64,000 bases of DNA. It comes from Parapristionchus giblindavisi. Lineage: Eukaryota > Nematoda > Chromadorea > Rhabditida > Diplogasteridae. Positions 24,571 through 35,900 of the stretch are shown piece after piece. The stretch is taken from contig CALSFV010000247.1 of the NCBI GenBank assembly GCA_943737045.1, forward strand, positions 310,001 through 374,000. The letters run 5' to 3'. Made by a program: the position numbers and the translations under genes. The notes under the pieces were generated by a model. It did not search any database and was not told where the DNA came from. It saw only the letters and a program-made list of their open reading frames with translations. Each line of letters begins with the position of its first letter. The stretch's first letter is position 1.

Positions 24571-25780
24571 TGTATTAGCCACCATGCACCACTACAGTAG
24601 ACAAAGTATATAAGCCATTATTCCTTTATAGGTTATCGTCTCATCCCACATGTCGGTTTTCTCTCATCGGATGAACAACAACTTCGATGATCGTCTTGCT
24701 GTTTCCCAATTTCTCGAGGCTCACCTACAAGTGGATTCGTTGTTCATCTACGCAGGGATAAGTCTATTCCATCAGTGAGGTACCGTATCCCATCCCACAA
24801 TAGTCTTATCGATATTTCCAAAATTAGTTAGTTAGTCTGTCTTTCGATTCCATAGCCCGGAATGTCCGTTCGTGGGGTACTCCCGGTACCGAGCAATTAT
24901 ATGGCTCACCGGGTATACTCTTTGTACGGCTGGGTATGGCTTCGTAGACAGATTAGTGTTCACGTGTTTTTCATGGGAATCCTGTATTAGCCACCATGCA
25001 CCACTACAGTAGATATAATATATAAGCTATTATTCCATTATAAGTTATCGTCTCATCCCACATATCCGTCTTCTCTCATCGGCTGAACAACAACTTCGAT
25101 GATCGTCGTGCTGTTTCTCAACTTCTCGAGGCTCACCTACAAGTGGATTCGTTGTTCGTCTACGCAGGGATAAGTCTATTCCATCAGTGAGGTACCGTAT
25201 CCCATCCCACAATAGTCTTATCGATCTTTCTGAAATTAGTTAGTTAGTCTGTCTTTCGATTCCATATCCCGGAATGTCCGTTCGTGGGGTACTCCCGGTA
25301 CCGAGGTTCACCGGGTTTACTCCTTGTACGGCTGGGCATGGCTTCGTGTACAGATTAGTGACCACGTGTTTTTCATGGGTATCATGTATTAGCCACCATG
25401 CACCACTACAGTATATAAGCCATTATTCCTTTATAGGTTATCGTCTCATCCCACATATCCGTCTTCTCTCATCGGCTGAACAACAACTTCGATGATCGTC
25501 GTGCTGTTTCTCAACTTCTCGAGGCTCACCTACAAGTGGATTCGTTGTTCGTCTACGCAGGGATAAGTCTATTCCATCAGTGAGGTACCGTATCCCATCC
25601 CACAATAGTCTTATCGATCTTTCTGAAATTAGTTAGTTAGTCTGTCTTTCGATTCCATATCCCGGAATGTCCGTTCGTGGGGTACTCCCGGTACCGAGGT
25701 TCACCGGGTTTACTCCTTGTACGGCTGGGCATGGCTTCGTGTACAGATTAGTGTTCACATGTTTTTCATGGGTGTCCTGT
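24571..25780. repeat. Three tandem ~400-bp units in the right foldback arm
   Basis: TGTATTAGCCACCATGCACC starts units at about 24571, 24983 and 25385, giving periods of 412 and 402 bp, the last unit ending at about 25780. Each unit contains the GTACTCCCGGTACCGAG and GCTGGGCATGGCTTCGT-type blocks. The left arm has only one, partly deleted counterpart (23546-23830), so expansion happened after palindrome formation. Confidence 0.85.
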
Positions 25781-28000
25781 ATTAGCCCTAATTCCGTAAT
25801 ACCTAATACCGTAGACATCTCTCATTCTTACTATAGTACGTGTTTCCCTTATCATAATTGTCACTCCTCATACCGTACGCACTATTTCTTTTCACTGTAT
25901 TAATTAGTATGAGCAACTAGCAAGGCCGTTTTGTATGCATCTTGATGTGGCTCCGCAGATAGGGTTAAGGTAGATCAATCGATAGTCTTAATCTTGTATG
26001 TCTGATTCCTATAGATAGTAGATCACATTGATCCACTTTTGCGTGCACGAGACGATGGATACAAATGGACAAGATCAATCGATAGTTGTTGAGAGAGATG
26101 AAGTGGAACTAGTGTCTAGTAATTGATCAGAGCAGAGAGTGCATGAAAAAATCGCATTGTCAGTGTGAATTTGATAGCATCAGTTATTTTCTAGACCAAT
26201 CTGCATTCTTTAATCATTGATTTATTCTTGTCCTACTTCCCTCCGTATGCTCTAGCGACGAAACGTTCGTAGACTGTAGACTAGGGTTGCTAACGTTCAT
26301 GTATAGGTATCTGAAAGCCTTCTCGAAACTGACAAAGTTCAAAGTTCAAAGGTCTCTCCTTGGACGAAATAGTTTGTGAAATGTTGTAAACAGTAGTGTG
26401 TGAAGCAACGATATTCTCTCCTACATGTTTACTCATTGTTTCTTCGTAATTAAATTAGCGAATCTTCTTCATCATCTTCGTCGATGAGGTCATCCGAGGA
26501 AGGGTGTTAGTATCGCGATGACGAATCTACTCGACGAACGTCTAAGCGTGGATGGGCAACTTTGAAGTGTGACGAATATTTCTTCGAAAACTTCAATCGT
26601 TGCCTATTTTTTAAATGAATAAAGATTTTGGGTGATGTCTTGATTGCAAGTGGTGTCCAAGCCCGCGAAGTTAAATGGGTGGAGTCAGAATCACTATGTA
26701 CACATGGTTAATCGGAAATGGGGCAGAGCTACATACCGGTTCATAAGCACGGACTCTAGAGAGTTTATGTTGATAATTTGACGTATCATAACATGTAGTT
26801 CGAGTGGATACCACGCCGGACAATCAATCGGTCTGCTGGAAAATTTAATTAGAGAAACACTACATCTTTAACGTGTTCTTTCTCTCATCGATAAAGCTGA
26901 TGAAGGATCGTTTGTCATATTTCACTGATTTTTTTCCAAAGTTACCATAAACATTTTAAAGTGCATCTTACCATAGCAGTGTTTTGTTCAATTTGATTTA
27001 ATATTTACTCATGGAAGGAGGAAAAGACAATATTTTAAACGGACGATTACTTCAGTATCCCAAAACTACAACAAGTGAGAGTACTTCAACGATAAAGTAT
27101 GTAAAGTACATACCTTATAGATACTCTCCGATTCTCTTATTCACTTATTTATTCTCGTTTCAAATGTTGTCACATCTTTATTGGATGTATGATAAATAAA
27201 TAAAATAAATAAACAAATACTGTGGCACCGTATTTTATGTAATTCATCACGACATAAATTGTTCACTATATCTGAGTTATAAATTTATTATTATTTATTA
27301 TTATTATTATTCTGATTCTTTTCGCAGGTAGTGTAGCTGGCGTTGCCAGTGCAAGTGTTTATTAAAGTCATTTAGTAGATTATAAGTATTAGTTTGAGTC
27401 CTACATTGATGCAGGACGCTCAAACTAATACTTTTATAAATTGTTCACTATATCAACTAAATATATTTGTGGCCTCCAGAAATATTTTCTTTCGCAGATA
27501 TTTCGACTTTTTATATGAAATATGTGTCAATAAAATTATTAGATCCATTTAGAATCTTTATTTTATTAAAATTATTATTTTGAAATTTTTAATTTTTTTG
27601 TTCAGTGAAGTTATCCCCGCCCACACCCGTCTTAATAGTGTTGCTATATCGAGTTCATTGCGCGCGATGACTCTCTGCGTCTCTGCCCATCGATCTCGTC
27701 TGATCATCTGGCCACTCTATCACTGATCTAGCACTGAAATGGTGCCACTTCCTATCCAATAATCAATACTATAGGCATTTCTAGAGACATAGAGGCACAT
27801 CGTCCTAACTTATCATTCAATTGAGGATGTGTGAAACTACTTTCTTAGTTCTTCATCGTCATTATTAAGTAGGTTTTGCCATTGTTTGAAAAATTGCGGA
27901 TAAAGATCAAAGATCAAAATACAAAGATCAAAGATCAAACTACAACAATAGAATAAAAACTTTTGTGAACATCTCAAACATATCCTGCTTGTCCTATCTA

Positions 28001-28069
28001 ACCAACCGGCATACCAGTAGGCATGCCACCAGGCATCATATACGGCGGCATACCAAACATTGAAGGATT
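28001..28069 (-). pseudogene. Captured 69-bp fragment of the homeobox gene exon 8
   Basis: The reverse complement matches 14434-14502 (the [19 protein letters not shown] region) over its full 69 bp with two differences seen by eye. It is in no usable frame here and lies between the right end of the foldback (27983) and mariner-like debris (28070-28138). It is a duplicated gene fragment, not an independent gene. Confidence 0.9.
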
Positions 28070-28138
28070 CACTACGCAACAGTAAACTAATTTTATTACG
28101 CCAACACATAATGGTTGTATCCCTCGATAAATTTTTTA
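28070..28138 (-). mobile_element. Inverted mariner-like fragment
   Basis: The reverse complement corresponds to 20028-20094 (TTTATCGAGGGATACAACCA ... TTTACTGTTGCGTAGTGA) with a few substitutions. It shows that the inverted symmetry of this locus extends past the foldback arms in pieces. Confidence 0.75.
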
Positions 28139-28564
28139 CGTTGACTGAAAATATGAACTTGATTGCTTTCCTGGATCAAAAGTTCTAATAAAATGAAAAG
28201 TACTTTTAGGCCACACTGTATTTATGTTTCCTCTGCAAAAAAAATGATCTCAATAACGATCAGCAACTCACGACTATATCTTTCCATTGGTCATATGTAC
28301 ATTATGGATTCAATTTTAATGTACCACAAGATATCAGTTCTGTATCGTTTTATTTAACGGACAGAGATTCGCCATGGTTGAGGATGGTATGTCAGGTTGA
28401 GGTCGGATTAACCGTACGGGGTTGACTTTCACTTGGGTGCAGGAGTAGGGGCGTTGGCACCACCATCGAATTTGAATCCGGTTAGTGCTTGCAACGCAGA
28501 GGAAAATTTGAAGAACGTACGGGATCCAACAACGATTATCTGAATACGGTAGGACTATCAACAA
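28139..28564. other. Non-coding, between transposon debris and phosphatase stop
   Basis: No gene assigned. A + strand open segment at about 28444-28555 (after a GGTGCAG acceptor, ending in TGA) has a coding look but no recognisable domain and no partner exons. Confidence 0.35.
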
Positions 28565-29493
28565 TCAAAGTATCTTATGTGCAATGAGACGGAATACAGC
28601 AAACGCTATATACGCGTATTGTGGTGCGGTTTGAATGGCATGAGCTCGTTGATCTACTTTGGTAAATATCGATTAGGAATGAGAAGAATAAAGTCAGTTT
28701 ATGATTACTTCTCATGATCTTGACTATCTCTTTCATATCATATGGTGGTGGCTGATTCAGAATTGTCTGCAATAACCACTCCAGAGCTATCAAAGTTCTT
28801 GTTCGACCTTAACGAGATCCATACGGTTAAATAAACAAGAAATTAGAGAATTAGAGAGAATCAGAGGTTAGAAGGATGAGAGACACCGAGACTCACCAAC
28901 TCCTGTAGAACAATGGACGATGGCTGTGCAATTGGTGAGAGGAGCATGTCGTAATAGACGAAGTCCAGCTAGAGCTGTCAATGGGACACCTCGATCTGGC
29001 CTATAGAATATGAATATACGGTGGAATAAGAGATGATTAGGGATACGGTAGGATAGATGATTACTTTATAGTTATTTCGTTACGGTATGCATGTGTACGA
29101 AAACGAAAAAGCATGCGATAGATTATATTAATGATGATACTACGATCAATTATTTATAATATACCAATTCTTCCTGAAGTGATGGTATAGATATTGTTTC
29201 TTCTTCCCAGGAGAATCAATAGTAAACGTTGAATTGAAGAAGTGCGAATCTTCTCTTTTCGTCTCTAGAGTCACCTTGATATCGAGGTACATCTTTGATT
29301 CGCCTTCTGTCTCCGGATAGTAGCTGTAGTTTGAATGTTGATCTTTGATCTTTGATCTTTGATCTCAATACTTACACTTCACATTTCTTCTTTCCCAACT
29401 CTATGATACTGCATAACATGAATATATAATATATCCAACATTATCTTGTACAACTAATCTCCAGAAGTCATTGACGCTGGATTCGATGGGCCC
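28565..29493 (-). CDS. Protein tyrosine phosphatase, C-terminal half only (possible pseudogene)
   Basis: Classical PTP-domain fragments. Exons 29493-29440 (GPIESSVNDFWRLVV), 29408-29376 (IIELGKKKCEV), 29323-29165 (YYPETEGES ... YHHFRKNW), 29000-28897 (PDRGVPLTA ... TAIVHCSTGVG), 28807-28709 (RTRTLIALEWLL), 28656-28565 (AIQTAPQYAYIAFAVFRLI, stop). The WPD loop, the HCSTGVGRT signature (Cys nucleophile and Arg; the signature spans an intron) and the Q-loop (QTAPQY) are all present. The substrate-recognition N-terminal half of the domain (NRYKD, DYINA) is absent: sequence upstream turns into a minisatellite within about 120 bp. The first two exons also do not join in phase. Either the gene is truncated, or its 5' exons lie beyond the repeat; I found none. 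Resembles the expanded nematode PTP family. Confidence 0.8.
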
Positions 29494-29612
29494 CTGAATA
29501 ATAAGCAATCTTTCATCTTTTATTACTTATATCTCGTTACCCGAGTTGCTATAAATGTGTTAAGGAACAGTGCTCCTTTTTTGGCTGACTGGAGACTCGC
29601 CCCTTCATTTTG

Positions 29613-30186
29613 CCCAGTTCTTGCCTGACAACAACTGGGCAGAATGAAAACTGGCGAGTTCTTGCCTGACAACAACTGGGCAGAATGAAAACTGGCGAGT
29701 TCTTGCCTGACAACAAATGGGCAGAATGAAAACTGGCGAGTTCTTGCATGACAAGAACTGGGCAGAATGAAAACTGGCGAGTTCTTGCATGACAAGAACT
29801 GGGCAGAATGAAAACTGGCGAGTTCTTGCCTGACAACAACTGGGCAGAATGAAAACTGGCGAGTTCTTGCATGACAAGAACTGGGCAGAATGAAAACTGG
29901 CGAGTTCTTGCATGACAAGAACTGGGCAGAATGAAAACTGGCGAGTTCTTGCATGACAAGAACTGGGCAGAATGAAAACTGGCGAGTTCTTGCCTGACAA
30001 CAACTGGGCAGAATGAAAACTGGCGAGTTCTTGCCTGACAAGAACTGGGCAGAATGAAAACTGGCGAGTTCTTGCATGACAAGAACTGGGCAGAATGAAA
30101 ACTGGCGAGTTCTTGCATGACAAGAACTGGGCAAAATGAAAAATGGCGAGTTCTCGCACAGCAAGAACTGGGCAAAACAATATGTT
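29613..30186. repeat. 41-bp minisatellite, 14 units
   Basis: Unit AACTGGGCAGAATGAAAACT plus GGCGAGTTCTTGCMTGACAA. Two main variants, CCTGACAACAAC (C) and CATGACAAGAAC (A), occur in the order C C C' A A C A A A C C'' A A, then a diverged last unit (CGCACAGCAAGAAC). The A variant contains a short palindrome, TTCTTG-CATGA-CAAGAA. Because 41 is not a multiple of three and no stop occurs, all three minus-strand frames are open and encode the same 41-aa periodic peptide in different registers; this is a by-product, not a protein family. Confidence 0.95.
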
Positions 30187-32950
30187 CTTTTAGAACTTAA
30201 ATTGTCAGCAGGAGCTGTAATTGGCCTAACAGACAAAAAAGTCAAACGGCGCAAAAATATGGTATTTCTTATTTTTTGACACATTGTATCCAATGCCCTC
30301 TATGTCAGCCTCACTTTTTCCATCGTGGAAATGGCGATAAAGAAAATCTATGTTTTATAGCTTCCAAGTAGATATTGCAAAAATTTTCAAATGCACTGTC
30401 CTATATTTTTGCACAAATTCAGGGGTGTCGAAAATTTCCAATTTCTCATATCAATGAACTGGTCCGAATGGCTTGCATAACGGATTCTACTGCATAGTAA
30501 ATATTGTTCATACCCTGTTTCTCCGAAAATGCGGAGGAAATAGACTATGCTAAGTAAGTGCACAAGAGTTGCATCATCACTACCAAATAATTCGATGAGA
30601 AATTATAATAATGGTAGTAGGATAGGATGCCCACTTAGCCGATAGTAACCTATCAAAACATCAGACCGATTGCTCATCTGAGTACAAAGTTATGACATTT
30701 ATGTTTAGGGCGAATACTTTTGACTGAACTGGACGTCATCCCCTTTGTATTGTATTTGCTCAGCAGTTACTCTTTTTATCCGAAAAAAATGGAATTGAGA
30801 TAAAATTAAATTAGTATAATTAATAAAAGTACAAGTTTAAATGTGCATGCTCTTTGATTACAAAAAAACTATTAGAATATAATACTGGTTAGCTAATAAT
30901 GTGCTACATGGTGCTTCCGCAAGAAGAAATCCGTGTACCCCATCTCCTCTAACACAATTGACCCTAATCTACCATATCCATGAAAAGTGTCATATTGTCT
31001 ATGATTCTTATCAGGAGACAAATGATAAGAATAGAAACAAAAGAAGGGCATATGAGACCTCCTCATCTGATTCATTATAGTCATTGATTATGATCATTAT
31101 CCTTCATTATTTTACATGATCATTCAATTCGATATTTGTTCGTCATAGGAAATATTTCTCTTATCGCCTTTTGTGAGTCATTCAAACATCTCATTGACTT
31201 AGATTGCAGTTCTTTCTCATTTCTTACACACAAAATTCTTTTCTGTCATGTTCAAATTTGCGAAAAGAAAAGAAAAAAAGGCGACAGAGTGTGGGAAACC
31301 GAAGAGTTTTCTGTATTTTTATTTGCTTTCCCTTTATTTTCCATCCTTTCTAATTTTCTTTTAATTTTGTGGTATCTTATTATTCGTCTTCAAAAGTTTT
31401 TTGACTGGAATGATTTGCTTGAGTCCTTCACTATTTTGCTGTAGAATTTAATGGATAAAGCCAGAGAATGCTCATTTGAAATTAAAACTTGGCGCATTTT
31501 CATCTCAAAGATGCATCAATGTATTTCAAACAAATGATATTTGTACAGAAAGAAATTGAGTCACTCCGACTCTCTCTCTCTCTCTCTCTCTTTTTCTTTG
31601 GCGTGAGAGTATTTATATATCGATGATAAATATTTTATAATAGAACACTGTAATTTTACTTTACGTAGATGTTGGTTAACGTCAATTGAACCACTTTCTA
31701 TGAACCATTCCGTTCACATTTATTTGGATGGAAGGCGGAAACGATTTTAACAAAATATCTTAGATAATACCTCATGACACACCCTCATTCTCTACTATTT
31801 GTATACCTTACTCAACACTAAAAGGTCGAACTACTAGTTGCCGGCTGAAGATACAAAGAGATAGTGTAGACTGCTGAAGAGACGTCAGACAGACGAGAGA
31901 GAAGAGGTTGCTGAAGAGACATGGAGAGATGACGAGAGTGTAAGAGGAGAGAGTGTGCAAAAGTGAGAGAGTGGAGACAGAAGCAGAGGACGTAGACGAT
32001 GTATAGCGCTATTCGGATTCAGAAGGAAACGACACTGCATAGCGATTTTGACGTCAATAGGACAATGTTTTCAAGGTTCTCAATTATTTTTGCTAATATT
32101 TTTGTAAAAGAACTTGACAAATTTAGGATAATTTTTGGGAAATCGCGACGTGGGAGGTATCGAAGAATATCTCAAAACGATTGGGGAGAGGACACAGCGT
32201 TACTTAATAATATAGAGGTTTGTAGATGTCATTTATTCTCGAATATAAGAAATTTGGAAGGTGTTCATGTAATTATGTTCTTGGTTGAAGTAATTGTTAG
32301 AAGGATGAAGAATGAATGAATAGAGACATAGAATAGAGTGCGATAGAGCGAGTCTGAATAGTAGAAGAAGAGAAAAGGAATAGATTAAGCCATGTTAGAG
32401 TCTTTTACTTAAAGATTTCCTTCGGACATAGAAGTATGTTGTTCTCGTATTTTTCGAATAAGATTATAGTCACGAGAGAGTGAAGTGAAAAGCCACTACA
32501 GTAACCTTTGTGTATTTTTAGAAATATGACTGTTTTGTTTTAGAAATTTTATTGTTCCATAAAATTAAACACCTTACATTCCCGACACTCCTGTGCATAT
32601 TTTTCTATGCTGAAAAAAAATTGTTCTGACAATGTGGTTTTTATTTCGTGTAAGAGGATACCTAGTAAAAGCGCTTGAAATATGATCTAGTTTCTCTTGA
32701 TTGAATAGAAAAGAAACCTTTGACAATGTCACTTTAGTTCGCTTCATAATGTCCTTCTACTCACATATGCACATTTAACAGTTCATTTCCAAACAACCTG
32801 CATACCAAACGTAAACTGTATCATTTCTCTTGATTTACGTCAATTCACTGCGTCACTACTCTATCTCATCATAATTATATGATAATACAATAATCCTCAT
32901 CGGTTGATACTCATTTCTCTGTCGTTGCTATCTTTGTATCTTTGCTGACA
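30187..32950. other. 2.8 kb without a supported gene
   Basis: Open frames here (up to about 105 codons) show no recognised motif, no exon partners and no codon bias. A short (TC)n run lies at about 31571-31591. The TRPML gene promoter is expected near the right end. Confidence 0.4.
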
Positions 32951-35900
32951 ATGGTCAAAATGTGGAATCCTTATCAAAAAGAAGAGGAAGAGGAAGATAA
33001 GGAGAGTATAGAGGTGAATCGCTGCTTTCCATAAACACCCACAATTTTTTAAAGAAAATTTAACCAAATCAAAAATAAACTAGCAGGTTAAGAATATTTT
33101 GAAGGAGAAAAATACGTCCTAGCCGCGACTTGTTGCTCCAGTTAAACTATTGTAGTTTGCAATATAGCGCGCACGATCGGACTAGGTTATTTGCAAACCT
33201 TCGTCTCTTCTCGTTTTTCGTGCTTAATTCGTTATATATTACGTGATTATCATAATTTAGATGGTGGGTCGGTCCCGGTCGAGTAATCAATCACGAGCGC
33301 AATCCGAACAATCGGACACACCTCCGTAAGTTATTCTATCGTCTTTCATACATCTAGCGTGCTCTATGACTCATCGTGTATACATTATGTTTACCAAACA
33401 ATTTAATCACAATGCAGCATTTTAATATCTATCGATTTTCTGTCATTGTTAAACAATTGTTCCAATGTTATTTATTATTATTATTATAGAATACTGAGAA
33501 CGAATTTCGAAGAGTTGTTCGAGCAAATGACTGATCACGATCGGGAAAATGGGGATCGATTGAGGAGACATCTTCAATTCTTCTTCATGAATCCTATGCA
33601 GAAATGGAAGGTATCACTGTTTTGCTTTTGTTATTTTTAATTATAATATTAATGTAGTGGATACAAATACGAAATGAACATAAGTGAAGCTAGTCTTGTT
33701 CAAGTCTCAAATTATTCATTTTTAATCTTTTCCAGGTGCGGCGACAGTTTCCCTGGAAGCTCGCTCTACAAATTCTCAAGATTATTTTTGTTACTGCTCA
33801 GGTTCGTTTTTTTTTCATTAATTTTATAGTAGTTTTTTATTTATTACTGGTGATTCGTTGAAAAGCATGACTTGAATGAGAGTCATTGTGTAGTGTTACA
33901 TTATCTGTTCCTATATTCCTTGTGCTCACTGGAATCTCCATGATATAACTAGTCTTTATCGTTTTACCGTTGCATGATTTCAATGATGTTAATGCTAGTG
34001 ATGTATTCTCTCGATGATAGAATGAATGATTCATTGCTTTGCAATGGGACAATATGTCCTTGCTTAGTGCATGATCGACTGAGTGATATAGCATTTGCAC
34101 CCAAAAGACGTTGATAATCAAACATTTCAATAATAGCTCAATAATAATAAAGGAACGATACTAATGTCCTTATTTGTCTTCAGTCATCAAGTAGTTTACT
34201 GTAACGTTCGTTTTCTGATAATGAATGAATAGATGAATATTATGAATAGTCTAATAGAGTGATTTAATAGTGTAATAAGCAACATACATGGGCGCCGACA
34301 TGGGGGTGCCCCCTGCAAAATTAGGGCTTTTCGAAAATTTGTGGAATGCCCCCTGGAAAAAATGACATATAGGTGAAATTTTTGGGGAAAAAAGTGAAGT
34401 CCCCCTGTAAAATTAACCATTTTTCGTTCGGATGCCCCCTGTAGAATCGAGCTCCAGGTACCCCGCCCATGTATGATAAGCAATGGAGAATTCTCATGGC
34501 ATCTCTGCTAACACCACTAAACTATCCGATTAAGTTGTTCAAATTTAATATCATACAAAGAAATTAATTTAATACTATGCATTGAATAATATGATCATGA
34601 TTTTAGTTAATCTTATTCGCCGAATTGCGCATGTCACACGTAGACTTCATGGAAGACACAACAACTGTCATGCGGCACAAGTTCCTCAAGGTATTCATTG
34701 GTTATTCATATATTATTGATTACTAATGACTCTTCACTCTTACCTACGACCCAGTATGTGATCGAATATTGATTGAAATATTGATTGTTTATTACACTAG
34801 GAATGGAATGATGATCGTGATGCTCTACAATATCCCCCAAGTGAGGGTCGATATTCTGTCTATGATGGAAAAGGAATATTCGAACATTTATCATTCATCG
34901 TTAGCGCAGTTCGTTCATTTAACAGTTATATTTTACTACTTTAATTATATTTTTACTATGACTAATAGCTGTATATTAAATTGAGAGTAACCTTTGTCAG
35001 TGGTATAAGTTGAAGCACACGAAACTGATATTCTTTTAATAGATCGGTTGCATTTTTTTTCGAAAAGTTTTCGAAAAGTTCTAGCATCTACGGTGAATAA
35101 AATCGATAATGATATCGACTTACAGTACTACTCGATCCAATCGGAATCATTCGCATCATTCTCGTACGATCTGACACATGTGAAGAAGAGAGAAGCAATG
35201 ATGGAAAGGGGCGATGATACGAATTCAAGTCTAACTGCTGGAATGACTTTCGATAGTATTCCTTATATGGAGGTAGACATTTGGTTTATTCGTACATTCT
35301 TTCATTATCTTATTTTATGTGTTTCTGATTCAATATGAATACACTTATTTAACTTAATTCTTAGTATCCATCAATGCATTAGTATTTATTCTATTAATTA
35401 ATCTGTATAATTAATTATTATTCGTCAGGCTTGTATTGATCGAATCGCGAATGTTTCAGTGCAGAATAACACTTACGAATTCGACATCAATGATGTATAC
35501 GGTATGCTACCGTGCATTATCGATTGATAAGTCTTTATTAATTATCGATTGATTCAGAGTGTACATCATTAAACTTCACCAAGACTGAGGTCGATTCGAT
35601 TATGGCCGATGATATGAGTATTGTCGATATACTTGCGGTTAGTGTCTTTATCGATTTTCCTTCCAGAAGAATCGACTTATTGATTTTTGCTTTTATTGTA
35701 TCGTGCATTTTTACAACCGTGTGAAACTGAACCTATTGTTCTCTTTCGAACAGTATTAAATCAATATTCCCTGAATCAATCAATATTCATCATAATCAAT
35801 CGATAATCATCTTCAGCGTCGTCACATCACCTTCCATCCTGAGGATGCCTTACGGATCTCGAAAGCGACTATCAAATTTCGTCTGCGTACTATTCATTTC

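Larger units (their letters stand above)
20667..27983. mobile_element. Giant 7.3-kb foldback (long inverted repeat) element
   Basis: ATATGTTTGAGATGTTCACA at 20667 reappears reverse-complemented ending at 27983, and the two arms stay aligned almost base for base (sampled stretches differ by about 1 in 30). Left arm: 20667-22817, interrupted by a LINE fragment (22818-23533), resuming to about 24150. Right arm: about 24200-27983. Arms converge on a dyad near 24.1-24.25 kb (CCTTGTTCCTAGAGTGATCG and its complement). The outermost 150 bp of each arm contains the end of a mariner-like transposase frame (FKQWQNLLNNDDEELRK then stop), so the palindrome probably arose from inverted duplication including a mariner end. 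No long intact ORF is carried. Immediate flanks differ, and I see no clear target-site duplication. Confidence 0.9.

Noticed and set aside
28444..28555. + strand exon-like open segment ending in TGA
   Set aside because: It has a plausible acceptor and reading frame but no upstream partner exon, domain or conservation that I can see.
29613..30186. Resemblance to a CRISPR array
   Set aside because: Units are continuous 41-bp repeats with no unique spacers, in a genome with spliceosomal introns; it is a minisatellite.
29523..30293. Three overlapping minus-strand ORFs of 191-256 codons with Cys/Phe/Ser repeats
   Set aside because: They are three registers of one 41-bp tandem repeat that happens to contain no stop; no start context, splice site or domain supports a protein.
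34896..34912. tRNA A-box-like GTTAGCGCAGTTCG
   Set aside because: It lies in the reading frame of a cup-5 exon (LSFIVSA) across its donor, with no B-box downstream.
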